This document shows, one piece after another, positions 8,242-17,910 of a stretch of 22,818 bases of DNA. Origin of the DNA: Acanthamoeba lenticulata (lineage: Eukaryota; Discosea; Longamoebia; Acanthamoebidae); contig NAVB01000980.1 in assembly GCA_002179805.1 (NCBI GenBank), positions 1-22,818 of the forward strand. The letters run 5' to 3'. The position numbers were made by a program, and so were the translations under genes. How positions within the stretch are numbered: position 1 is the stretch's first letter; every line of letters starts with the position of its first letter. The notes beneath the pieces are model-generated. The model did no database searches and was not told the origin of the DNA. It saw only the letters and a program-made list of their open reading frames with translations.

Positions 8242-10320
8242 TTAATACTCGTGCCGGTAGGCAAAGTGGGCCTTGCGCTCTGCCCAGGCCTTGGCCACGC
8301 TATCTGCTTGCTTGCTCAGATCGCTGCTGTATTGGAACATGCCCAACACAGCCCGCTCGAGCGTCGTGTTGGCCTCAAAGGCCTTAAGCACCTCCGGGTG
8401 GTGGAAGGAGCTCAGGTTGGCGTAGGAGGCGCTGACGTAGAAGTACTGGAGCGTCGTGTTCTCCTGGCCTACCTTCATCACCTTGTCCAGGCTGTAGCCA
8501 AGCCTGATGTCGCCGTCCAGCTCCAACCGCTTCAGCGTCGCGTTGCCTGCGACACGCTCCAGAAACGGGTCGGCATCGGCGACGTCGCTGATGTCGAAGC
8601 TCAAGCCCTTGATCTTGGCCGAGTCGAGCAGCGGAAGCGTCTCCGCCAGGGCTTCGCCCTTGAGGGTCGCAGAGAGCTCCTCGAGCGCGGGCGCGTGGAG
8701 CACGGCTTCGACCAGGTCGTGCACGGGCGCCTTGGTCAGGCACCGGTGCGACACGGCCAGTCTGCGAATGGAGCTCGCGCCGATCCCGTCCATCAGCGAC
8801 TTCCACAAGGCGCTCTCCTCGAAGCGGCTCGTGTACTCGAACGAGATCGCGACCGACTCGGCCTGGACGTTCTTGAGCAGAGGCGCCAAGTCGAGCGTGT
8901 CCGACGCTTCCGGGACGCCCGAGAGGGTCAGCGCGTTGAGCTTGACGCTGGCGATGGCCTGCCACAGCTTGGACAGGTGCGCAGACTTGAGCATGCCCTG
9001 GCTCGCCACCAGCTCCAACTGCTCGAGGGCCGGCAGGGCGACCGCCAGCTCGGCCAGGCCCGTCACGCCCGCGTCGTTGACCTCGACCTGGTCGTCCGAG
9101 TACTTGAGCTTCTTAACGTGCGGCGCGCCCTTGAGCGCGGCGATGCCGCTCTCCATGGCGTCGGAGCCGTCAAAGTCCAGCAGGTGCACTTCGGCGATGG
9201 ACGGGACTTGCTTGACGACGTCGAGCAGCTGGCTGACCTCGTCGCTGGTGTGGCCCACGCGGACCTCGAGCGCAAAGACGGCCACGTCGCGCAGCAGGTC
9301 GGGCGTCCACTTGGGGCGCAGCTCGGTCCACTTGTCGCTCGCGCCAAACGCGGCGGCCACCTCGACCACGGGGCGGGGCTCGCACTGCAGGCGGCCCTCG
9401 TACGCCTTGCACTCGAGGTACTGCACGACGCCCTGCAGGGTCGAGTGGTACTTGACCACGGGCCGCTTGGTGATGCGCCACGGGCCAAACTGGTTGCGGG
9501 TCTCGACGGACGAGAAGCCGCTGCCGGCCGGGCCACAGACCAGGTCGGTCTCTCGGCTCAAGACTTGCTGGTCGCCGGTCTTCCAGGCCAGCTGGACCCA
9601 GCCCTGGGGCGACAGGGGAACGAGCGTCGGACGGAAGAAGCTGGTGCTGTACTTGACCTTCTCGTAGAGCTGTTCGAGGGGGAAGGTGGCCTCGCCCAGA
9701 AGGACGTCCCTCTGGATCACGTTGGCGTCAAACACTTGCACGCGCAGGACGGACTTGTCGCGTGAGGAGCCGCCACCGAGCGTAAGCTCTTCGTCCTCCC
9801 ACTTGGGGCTGAGGGTCTTCTTCTTGGTGGACGACTTGACCGTGGCGTCGCTGGCGCCTTCATGCGCCCACGAGAGCACGACGTATGGGTCCGAGGTGCC
9901 GCCCCGGTCGGCCGCGACGAGATGTCCGGCGTTGAAGAGGACGAAGGTGTAGCTCTCCCGGTCCGTGGTGGTGCCCTTCTTGAACTTGCGCATGAGGCCG
10001 CCGACGAAGCTCTTGTTGGAGACGGTGATCACGGACAGCTTGCCGTCCCAGTCGTAGTCGCCCAGCATGCGGCTGCCGTTGAGGTTGATCTTGTAGTCCT
10101 CCAGGCAGCGCTTGGGATCGAGCACCTTGGAGCCGTACTTGGCCACGTGAGTCGATTCGTCTCCGCCGTTCTTGCGAATCACCTCCGCGATGGTGAGGAC
10201 GGGCGAGTAGTGGCACAGGTTGGTCGAGCCGTCAAAGCACTCGAGGACGAACCACCAGGAGCCCTGAACCTGAGAGCGCGACATGCCGTACTTGCGCGGA
10301 TCGACTCTTCCCTTGCCCAT
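8242..10320 (-). CDS. C2-domain protein with leucine-rich-like repeats
   Basis: An intron-less frame of 692 residues from ATG at 10320. The N-terminal 100 residues are unassigned; the segment around 75-100 (EDYKINLNGSRMLGD, then KLSVITV) could be ubiquitin-like. Residues about 122-247 form a C2 domain, with ADRGGTSDPYVV (138-149), TLSPKWEDE (169-177) and VFDANVIQRDVLLGE (196-210). One calcium loop keeps the Asp of SDPY, but the usual DxD of the last loop reads DAN, so calcium binding may be partial. From about 380 to the end there are leucine-rich, LRR-like units (for example LPALEQLELVAS and ATLKRLELDGD). A cytosolic membrane-associating adaptor is likely. The frame stays open upstream to an ATG at 10497; I prefer 10320 because the upstream stretch does not look protein-like. 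Confidence 0.8.
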   Translation of the reverse strand: MGKGRVDPRKYGMSRSQVQGSWWFVLECFDGSTNLCHYSPVLTIAEVIRKNGGDESTHVAKYGSKVLDPKRCLEDYKINLNGSRMLGDYDWDGKLSVITVSNKSFVGGLMRKFKKGTTTDRESYTFVLFNAGHLVAADRGGTSDPYVVLSWAHEGASDATVKSSTKKKTLSPKWEDEELTLGGGSSRDKSVLRVQVFDANVIQRDVLLGEATFPLEQLYEKVKYSTSFFRPTLVPLSPQGWVQLAWKTGDQQVLSRETDLVCGPAGSGFSSVETRNQFGPWRITKRPVVKYHSTLQGVVQYLECKAYEGRLQCEPRPVVEVAAAFGASDKWTELRPKWTPDLLRDVAVFALEVRVGHTSDEVSQLLDVVKQVPSIAEVHLLDFDGSDAMESGIAALKGAPHVKKLKYSDDQVEVNDAGVTGLAELAVALPALEQLELVASQGMLKSAHLSKLWQAIASVKLNALTLSGVPEASDTLDLAPLLKNVQAESVAISFEYTSRFEESALWKSLMDGIGASSIRRLAVSHRCLTKAPVHDLVEAVLHAPALEELSATLKGEALAETLPLLDSAKIKGLSFDISDVADADPFLERVAGNATLKRLELDGDIRLGYSLDKVMKVGQENTTLQYFYVSASYANLSSFHHPEVLKAFEANTTLERAVLGMFQYSSDLSKQADSVAKAWAERKAHFAYRHEY

Positions 10321-10679
10321 TCCTCTAGAAAACTTGTTGTCGAGTTGAGGTCGAGCTTGTGAGGTGGCTGTGTGCTTGTTGTTCTTCAAGAAGAGGAGCA
10401 AAGACAAGTGGTTGTTGACCAGCTCCTTACATGGCTGCCGTTCAGTGAGGAGGTACCCGCAGGCCCAGACCGTGGCTGGTTTTTCCCGCTCCTTCAATAA
10501 TGAGAAGAATAACTAATGTTTTCCTACGTTTTTTATGATTGGTGAAGAGTTTACGCTGCGGAGATACCCTGACAAGGCCCCACGTCACACTGGCCAGATC
10601 GTTGGCAAGGAGCTGGATGAAGGTGTCGCACGCCAGCAGAATGCCGCTGCTCTTTCCGCCACCGTCGTCGTCGCCAACA
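10321..10679. promoter_or_regulatory. Upstream region of the C2 gene and 3' flank of SNRNP27
   Basis: A 359-bp stretch without a supported gene. On the minus strand a CCAAT box (ATTGG on plus, 10538-10542) is followed directly by an A-rich CATAAAAAA element (about 10529-10537). This would place a start of transcription near 10500, and so an mRNA leader of about 180 nt that remains open in frame with the C2 gene. The part nearest 10680 should hold the SNRNP27 3' UTR. A promoter call from two short motifs is weak. Confidence 0.3.
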
Positions 10680-11573
10680 TCACCGTTTGCCCGTTCCGCC
10701 CGGCTTGCGGTTCATGTACTGGCGGTACTCGCGCTTTTGCTTGACCTTGACGGCGCCCTGCGCGTTGCCATCGATGTGCTTGCCCTTGGTCGTCTCGAAG
10801 CCCACGGGAAGGCCCATGGCCGCCATCATCGCCTCCATCGAGCCCTCTTCATACTGCGGCGCGTTGGCGGGCGCCTTGGAGGCCTGATCGGCGTTGTCGT
10901 CATCGTCACTCTTTTCTCGTCGTTCCCGCGATTCCGAGCGCGGGTCGCGCCGCCTTTCCCTGTCCCGGGACAGACTGCGCCTCCGCTCGCGCTCGCGTTC
11001 GCGCTCGTGATGGTAGTCCATGTCGCGATCCCGTTCCCTGTCACGGTCCCGCTCGCGTTCGCGCTCACGGTCGCGCTCTCGCTCGCGTTCGCGTTCTCGT
11101 TCGCGTTCCCGCTCGCGCTCCCGGTCGCGCTCACGATGGTGGTCGACATCGCGGTCGCGTCCCGAGCCCCTATCCCGCTCGCGGTCGTGGCCTCTATCGC
11201 GCTCCCGCTCGCGGTCACGTCCTCGGTCCCGTTCACGATCCCTATCTCGATCTCGATCTCGGTCTCGATCTCGGTCGTCGCGGCGGGCACTGTCTCTGCG
11301 AGCATTTGCAAAATGAGGACAAACAACTAATGCAGCTCGGTGCTGAGGGAAGTATACCTTCTGCTGTCCTCCTCTTTGCGCGATCGCTTATCTCGAGACG
11401 AATCACGGTCGCTTCGGGAGTCTACCGGCAGAGCGAAACTGAATTAATCGTGCGAACAGAAGATGAAAAAAATTGCATACACGTTTTAATGGCAAAGGGG
11501 CATCCAGGCTGTTCGTACCTCTGTGTTCTCTTTCCCTGGAACGAGACCTAGAGCGCTTCCTCGACGAGCTCAT
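10680..11573 (-). CDS. SNRNP27: U4/U6.U5 tri-snRNP 27 kDa protein
   Basis: Three exons, 11519-11573, 11358-11421 and 10680-11295, join in phase (introns of 97 and 62 nt) to 244 residues. The N-terminus begins MSSSRKRSRSRSRERE, followed by a long RD/RE dipeptide arm. The C-terminus has the SNRNP27 signature: MEAMMAAMGLPVGF, then ETTKGKHIDG, then KREYRQYMNRK. Human SNRNP27 has the same order (MMKLMGF, TTKGKKV, KRKYRQYMNRK). The protein is a component of the spliceosomal tri-snRNP in the nucleus and in other organisms affects 5' splice-site choice. The C-terminal tail is PGGTGKR, where the human protein continues with a GGFNRPLDFIA-type end, so the last residues differ. It is divergent from the S1-Plus3 gene across a 337-bp gap. 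Confidence 0.88.
11020..11280 (-). repeat. RD/RE-coding simple repeat in SNRNP27
   Basis: A hexamer-like repeat (CGNGAN on the minus strand) encodes alternating Arg-Asp and Arg-Glu. The repeat is open in several frames, and the opposite strand reads as an almost perfect Arg-Ser repeat. The sense frame is fixed by the conserved SNRNP27 C-terminus and by the spliced N-terminus. Confidence 0.85.
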
Positions 11574-11910
11574 GTTGGCGGAATCTGTGCTGATCTGCGA
11601 GAATGCCGTGCTTTGGCTTTCTTCTTGAATACAGAAATTTTTCTTCCCTTTCCAGGACTGTGCTTAATTTCTTCCGTTTTGAAAGCAATTCTGAAACGCT
11701 TTCTGAACAAGTGTTCCATTTGGCGGCAAGCAAGAGGCCGCTACTCGACGTGTAGAGCAAGTCGGTCATGTAGTACGTTGCCGGGCTGCTGCCGCTACAC
11801 GCTACGAACCATGGCCGTAGAGAAAAGCCTTGCTCGTTAGTGGCTCCTCGTTCCCTTCCTACACCGCGTTTCCCACAAGCCCCACCTACCGGCCACTCCT
11901 CCAACAGACG
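11574..11910. promoter_or_regulatory. Divergent intergenic region between SNRNP27 and the S1-Plus3 gene
   Basis: A 337-bp gap between two divergent start codons. It should hold both promoters. A single weak E2F-like TTTGGCGG lies at 11719-11726. An ATG in a good context (ACCATGGCC, about 11811) opens only a 10-codon frame on plus and could be a short upstream ORF or an alternative first exon. No TATA box or repeat stands out. Confidence 0.35.
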
Positions 11911-14900
11911 ATGCAGACCACGACGGTGCAGCATTGCCTCCTTTGCACAACTATGAGTGCTGAAAGACTGACTTGTTATGTGAATTACAGGGTGCGTCTG
12001 CAAAGATTGACAGAGAGCTGCAGGAGCTGGAAGATTTCCTCACGTACGACGTCCACAAACCGTTCCACACCACCCTGCCGTTGCGCATCCTAACGTAAAC
12101 GCTAGCGGGCTCAGTGGCGACCTAGAGGACGCCTCCTTAGACAGCGCGAGCCCAATCTACTACTCGTGCCTGGACTCAATGTGCGTTTCTACAAATCCTC
12201 CCATGAGCTCGTTCTCATGTTTCAAGCCTACTAGGAAACTCGAAGACGTCCTTAATCTCAGCTCGGCGGCGACGAGCTTACCGGTGAGTCCCACGCCCTC
12301 AGCCTGCTTAGGGCCCGCTGACCAGCCCGCAGCTACGGTCGAGCTACTGACCGCCCCAGCCAGCCCCCGTACGTGCCCTAGCCCCTTTGGTTGTTTGGCT
12401 TCTCTCGGGCTGACTCGGCACTCGTAGGTCCGCCAGCCGTTCTTTCACCGACGCCTCCAAACAATGATGTGGCACACGTCGCGGCAACGCCGGACGTCAA
12501 CGTGGAGCTCGAGTCATCGAACCCCGAGACTCCTCTCGCGGCAGGAAAGAAGAAAGGCGCCCCGAAGAAACGTCGTCGCTTCTGGTCGTCTGACATCGAT
12601 GCCGCTCTGTTGATCCGGTCGTCACCCCGAAGGCGCTCCCAGGTCCATTCCTACGCCCAGGAGGTGGCCATCACTGCAGCGCGTGGCGTCAAGCGCAGTA
12701 TCAGCAAGGCCGGTGTCGACATCCGCGCGGCCAACGCCACGAAGGAGAACGTGAAGCCCGCTGATCCCAACGTTGAAGCCAGCATCACTGAGTCGGACGC
12801 GCTCGTGTCGACGCCCGAGAAGAGGCGGACCATCAAGGTGAAAGCCAAGCCGAGGAAGCTCACTACCGCCAGGGCCACCGCCAAGCCTAAGGAGAAGAAA
12901 GCCAAGTTGGCAACGGTCGCGGCGCCAACGAAAGCGCTAAGCAGACGACGGTGCGATGGCCACAGCTCGCTCGAGGCCTCTGACCAGCCGCGCGCGTCAA
13001 AAAAGGCCACGGGGAGCCGACGTAAGACGACCAAGACCCAGGCAGATGATCAAGAGGCCCATTCTGCGAAGAAGGACAAAGAAGAGCAGGACTTGGAGAT
13101 AGATGATAGAGAGGAAGAAGATACTACAGGTCGCAAACCTGTCGAGGCAGAGAGTGAAGATGACGAAGACGAAAAGCCATCGAAGGCCCGCCAAGTCTCC
13201 AAACCACCGTCGAAGCGCGCCCGATTGTCGTCCTCGACACCGGCAAGCAAGAAGAAGACCAAGAGGAAGCCTCCTAGCCAATCCACCACCAAGAAGCGCG
13301 CCTCCACCTCTGCCTCCGACCACGACAACGAACCTGTTGATACGGTGGACTGGAGACGCCGCCAACGGGACAGCTCATTCGAAGTCGACAGCGATCACAA
13401 GTCCGACGAAGACGGCGGTCGCCGTGAGGCCAAGAAGGCGCGGTACCAGACCTCACCGGTTCAGGAGATAGCGACAACGACTACAGGTGATGACGACGAA
13501 TCCAAGACGGCTGAGGCTGACCAACATCTGCCCCGAAGCGGTGACCACGAGAGCTCCAGCCGTCCCTCAGCGACATTGACGCCTCACATCTCTTCGACCC
13601 CCTCGCCCCCTGCTCTGCCCCCGCCTCACCAGTGGTCGCCCGTCCCTCAGCCTTCAACTGCTTCTTCATCATCGTTTTCGTACAATCCAGTCGACGTGTG
13701 GGACTGCCTGGCTTGCGGCATCAAAGGTTAAAACTTCGTTCTCCCTCTGGCTCATGCCGGTACTTACCATGGTGGTTGGTATGGCAGGCAACTTTTCCTC
13801 GCGCAATGTGTGTCGCTCGTGCGGGATGGCTAATCGTACGCTGTCCGCCCTTCGCCTTAGTCTCACCCGTTCCTAACGAACCTGGTGCGTGCAGCGGACA
13901 AGAAGAAAGTGGTCCAGCCGCGGCTAGGCGAGGTCCTTCAAGGCACCATAGTCAGTCAAAGGGACCGGGGATGCTTCGTCGACATCGGCAGTGCGGGCCA
14001 TGGTTCGTCTTCGGGTTGTCCCTTTCGCAAACGCATTTTTCTCAATCGCTTTATCTCGTTCAGCCTTCCTCAGGAAGAGCGACTCGATGTCGATCGTACC
14101 TCACGTCGGGCTTCGCATCTTGGTGGTGGTCATCACTGTCGATGTACTCCTCTCCCTCTGCTACACTTATCTTTATATATTAATTCTTATTTATAACTTG
14201 GGTCCTTCTTCTGGACTGGGAGCACCAGAAGCGGACGCTCGTGTCGGCTGATGCCGTCGACCAGCAAACTGGACGCGAGCGACCCCGCATGCCTCCACTG
14301 GGCTCCGCGCACACGGGCGTCGTGGTCTCGGTTCAGCACTACGGGGTCTTCCTCGCCCTCCCTGGCTACACCAAACACGGTTCGTTCCCATCTTGAACTC
14401 TTTTCTACAAAAATATGGCTCAAATCCTCTCCTGTTGTTGCTGGAATGTCGACAGCTCTGCTCCGCCGACACCAAACCGACGTACGCGAGGGTCAGCGCC
14501 TTCGTGTTGTGGTCGTCTTCGTTACGGTAGCTTGCCTCCCCCCCCCGACCACGTGTATTACCAGCGCACTCACACCTGGGGAGCTTCAGGCTGACGAAAA
14601 AGGCAAGGCCTGCTACGAGGTCGAGCTGACTGGTGATGCCGTCGACAACGTCTCGCAATCATCGTCTTCCTCCACCTTGCAGCCCACTTTTGCGATCGTG
14701 CCACCGCCGCCGCAACCAACGCCTTACAGTCAGCACCAGTACTCGTACCAGCAAAACCAAGCCACCACCGCCGTCGAGGCCACGCCGTCGATGTCGTTTT
14801 GGGGCGAGCAAGGCGCCTACGGGTCGGCAGCCGGGTCGTCCTGCGCAAGCGCTTGCTCCACCTGCGGGGCGGGCCTCTACACCTTTGTGCGCTTCTGTCC

Positions 14901-15925
14901 GCACTGTGGAGGTTTGCGCACCCTCCCTTCCCCTACTCCCGCTCCAGTGCGTGTGCGGCGCATGGCACGACACGACACATGCGCTAACTGTGGTTTATTT
15001 TGATGTCGACAGCGGCCTTAGCGGCGGCGGCCACGGCGAACACGGCCCGATATGGCTTCGCGCCCGCAACGCCCTACCAGGCGGGATCCACCACGTCCGC
15101 CGCGGGAGCGACGCTCTCAGCACCGGCGACCCCATTTGTCCCGGCCTCGTCGGCCTACACCTACGGCCCGGCGCCGCCGACACCCTATGCAGGCTATTCC
15201 TTTGCTCCTTCTACTTCGTCTTCTTCTTGCGTGTCGACATCGCCGACTGGGGTGGACGGAACCAGCATGGCTGCGGGAAGCTGCGTTGATTTGCCCCTCG
15301 AGAGCCTTCAACAGGTTTTCCTTTCTTCATCCTCTTTTTCTTCTTTATCTTCGTCATCGTCGTCTTCCTTCCTGACTCCACCGTTGATGATGGTGGGCCG
15401 CAGATGTGGCTGGATCGCGATACGCTGGTGGAGTGGTACCGCGCCATCGGCTCCGAGCTCTTTGACGCCGTCTTGCCGGGCTTCTTCGTCCGCGTCAAAG
15501 GTCTTCTTCTCACCTTCCTCTACATACATTCATGTTCACCACCATCACCCTTGATGAGGCTGACGTGGCGTGACGTGGTGACAGGCAAGGGCGAAGCCAA
15601 CTACGCGGTCGGGCGGGTCGTCGGGTGCCAGCCGACGGCGCCCTACAGGCACGAGCTCCTGGGCCCGGGCGTCCTCTGCAACCGGCTCCTCCTCGTCCGG
15701 GTCTCGGGCGAGCCCGAGGGCAGCAGCGCCTTTGCGCTCTACATGGTCTCGTCGCAGCCCTTCACGCGGGACGAGTACGAGGCCCACCGCCTCTACGCGG
15801 CGCTCCACCCGGGCGAGGCCGCGGCGGGACTCGTGGCCGTCGGCCCGGCCGACCTGCAGCAGCGCCTCCGCGTGCGGCGCCTCGTCCAGTACCGCGTTGC
15901 TGCGCAGCAGACTGTGCATTCCTGA
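11911..15925 (+). CDS. RanBP2-finger / S1 / S1 / zinc-ribbon / Plus3 nuclear protein
   Basis: Fourteen exons join in phase to 1,033 residues: 11911-11925, 11991-12043, 12106-12180, 12235-12368, 12428-13726, 13788-13835, 13895-14002, 14064-14143, 14223-14379, 14456-14526, 14590-14911, 15013-15314, 15404-15500 and 15585-15925. Residues about 93-510 are disordered, Lys/Arg-rich then acidic. A RanBP2-type finger (WDCLACG, then NFSSRNVCRSCG) spans an intron near 514-541. S1 domain 1 is about 553-613 (GEVLQGTIV, GCFVDIG, HAFLRKS, VGLRILVVVITVD). S1 domain 2 is about 631-698 (GSAHTGVVVSV, YGVFLALPG, EGQRLRVVV). A CxxC...CxxC ribbon lies near 767-787. Plus3 is about 889-990 (DRDTLVEWY, PGFFVRVKG, YAVGRVVG, YMVSSQPFTRDEYE). 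RanBP2 fingers and S1 domains bind RNA; Plus3 binds nucleic acid or phosphorylated Spt5. A transcription/RNA-processing role is inferred. Least certain are the first exon and the exon 9 acceptor (14223 or 14229). Confidence 0.8.
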
Positions 15926-15958
15926 AATGTCTTTAAAAAAACCTTTTTTTTGTGCCTC

Positions 15959-17314
15959 CTAGCAGAGGGGAACACTCTTGTTCTCTAACACTTCGTGAAG
16001 GAAGAGGGGCTCTCGGCGGCAGTTGTCGCTACCCTTGCCGTTGGCGTACCGTCGGTGTCGTTCGGGGTGACATTGAGTGTGATGAGCCTTGAAGTTCTCC
16101 CACAGCCTCTGCAGGCCGTTGGTGTTGAAGCCGGACAAGAAGAGCCTGGGCGAGAAGCGCACGTGTTGGCGTTGGCGCGCATCGTAGACAGGAAGCTCGC
16201 CCGATGACTGACTCGGCGGGAAGCTCTCTATGAACACCTTCTTCCTCAAAGAGGTGGTGCTCACGATGGACAACGGGCCCAGCTCGACCATGGTACGTCC
16301 TCCCTTCTTCAGAGTGGCCTTGTAGATCGCCCGAGTATACGTCTTGGCTGGGCAAAGGAATGCGATCGTGTACTGGTACGGTAGAGCCACGCTCTCGGCT
16401 TCGTCAGGTTTGACCACCTTCCACGACTGCTCCTTGGCAGGAAGGTCGAGGGTTGGAGGAGCCTTGCCCTTGCCGCCATAGGTGAGCTCGAGGTGGAGCT
16501 TGAAACTCGTGGGCTTGTGGTCGACGTCATCAAAGAACTCCACCCACAGTAGAGTGCCCGCCGCGGGAAGAGAAGTGAAATAGGAGACCTGGAGTTTCGC
16601 GGGCTTGGGCTCTCCGTCACGTTGGGCTACGTCCTCAGGCAAGGGTGGGGTGGTGGTCAAAGGCTGAGTCTCGGTCGGGGTGGGAGTGGAGCGGGCTCTC
16701 TTATGAGTCTTACGCGAAGATTTGGCGTGGCTAGCACGGGCCCGCTTCAAAGGAGAAGAAGAGCACAACCTGTCCGCCAGTTTCAAGCACACAGGGGGAA
16801 GACAGAAAGACTGAAACTGGAGTCCTTGCTTCTGAATTGTCTGACTAGACAGTTGGCTGTTGAGAGGTTCTTGTGCCCTGTTCCCCAAACCACCAAGGGC
16901 GCAGCCGTGAGAAAAGTATCAGGGTATAACAAAGGGGAGGGCGTACTGGTCATCGTCTGGAGGCACTACGTCCTGCACAAAAAATTGGGCTTCTGACCCT
17001 TCGACGGCCTGGGTCACATGGTCCATGTGGTATTGGTAGGGGACCACTTCATGGCTGAAGGGCGGGTAGGTGAGTGTAGGAGACTGATACAGGGGATCAG
17101 CAGCGTAGGTCACGGAAATGGATCCCTCAGAGAAGAAACTAGCAAATGATGAAGTGGGTGGGGGGAAGAAGTAAGTGTGGGCAGAACTCATGAGGAATAA
17201 AAAGAACATGCATGCACCTGCAATCTCGTCTTGCTGCAAGGGGCCTTCGCAGTTTAAAAGACCAAAACCGGTCTCTGGCCAGTGCTGGTCTTCTGGAGGC
17301 GGTAGGAAGGACAT
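15959..17314 (-). CDS. Unrecognised family protein, copy 2 (paralogue of 6526-8037)
   Basis: Exons 16947-17314 and 15959-16877 join in phase 2 across a 69-nt GT-AG intron (16878-16946), giving 428 residues. The phase and position of the intron match copy 1. The first exon is Pro/Tyr-rich; the middle has a basic stretch (KRARASHAKSSRKTHKRAR) that could be a nuclear localisation signal. The family core is WVEFFD, SFKLHLEL, SWKV, AFLCPAKTYTR, VELGPLSIVS, RFSPRLFL and LWENFKAHH. Start 17314 is the longest; an in-frame ATG at 17191 (MSSAHTYFF) is an equally good alternative. The C-terminal 40 residues after LWENFK do not match copy 1. Function unknown. The gene is tail-to-tail with the S1-Plus3 gene, with only 33 bp between stop codons. 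Confidence 0.75.
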
Positions 17315-17508
17315 GAGGCAGCGTGGTCTAACAGGCGACGTTTTCAGCTAGCGAATTTGTATCTGGCCAACCAATGGGCAATCTTCTTCGGTGGAAGTGT
17401 TTCGATGAGATTTCAAGAATCCCGAGGCTTATATGTTTCGCATAGCTGTCATGAAGCCGGGCATTGGTGTGTGTGGCGAACGCAATAAACTTTTAGAATG
17501 GTCCGTCC

Positions 17509-17910
17509 TCATCCTCCTCTTCCACGCCAGCGCCTGGCGCTGTTGGCTTGATCGCCCTCATTCATCAAACGCTGTCTGATGCTCCAATTGGACTCAGCCC
17601 GGTGAAGGAACGTGCTGGACGTGCACCCATGCACCTCCCACCAGCCTGGTGGAAGTGCCATACTGGGCGCCGTGCGCGAGGGCCCACTGGAGGACTTGCA
17701 TGTGACCACCCTTGGCCGCCATGGAGCAGACCGATTCGTACCACCGGTCCCATGGACAGCCGTTGGCACACGCCCACTGGAGCACCACCAAGTGGCCTCC
17801 TTGGGCGGCGCACAAGCACGTCCTACGGTCCCATGGACAGCCCTGGGCTCGTAGCCACTGACCACGTAGCTCAGGATGACCCCGACAAGCTCTTCTGGCA
17901 GGGCTTCCAT
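17509..17910 (-). pseudogene. Truncated, frameshifted F-box / ankyrin-repeat remnant
   Basis: An F-box-like start (MEALPEELVGVILSYV, from ATG at 17910) is followed within a few codons by ankyrin-type units in another frame. In that frame, about 17594-17868, one reads QWLRAQGCPWD, then CAAQGGHLVVLQWACANGCP, then MAAKGGHMQVLQWALAHG. This is the amoebal and giant-virus ankyrin style. Intact relatives carry many more repeats after the F-box, so the copy has lost most of its middle and has at least one frameshift. No intron of normal size can restore the frame between F-box and repeats. A 49-nt GT-AG stretch further down could reconnect the tail, which ends at 17509. Called a pseudogene; expression of a short F-box fragment is possible. 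Confidence 0.65.

Noticed and set aside
8178..8262. Possible tRNA on the minus strand
   Set aside because: A T-loop/B-box-like string is present, but the T-stem pairs at only three of five positions and no anticodon or D arm can be formed.
8251..9765. Plus-strand open frame of 504 codons
   Set aside because: It mirrors the C2/LRR gene on the minus strand, which has clear C2 motifs; the plus product has only compositional bias.
11020..11316. Plus-strand Arg-Ser repeat protein
   Set aside because: It is antisense of the SNRNP27 RD/RE arm; only the minus frame joins to the conserved SNRNP27 C-terminus.
12284..12311. Short intron in exon 4 of the S1-Plus3 gene (GTGAGT donor)
   Set aside because: The only phase-matching acceptor would make it 28 nt, too short, and the sequence is open without splicing.
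14096..14228. A single 133-nt intron in S1 domain 1 of the S1-Plus3 gene
   Set aside because: A later donor (14144) and a nearby acceptor keep the S1 strand VGLRILVVVITVD and give a usual 79-nt intron, so the longer intron was dropped.
15985..16182. Alternative C-terminal frame in family copy 2 with a Thr/Ser-rich tail
   Set aside because: It looks protein-like, but no GT-AG intron of usable size connects it to the family core.
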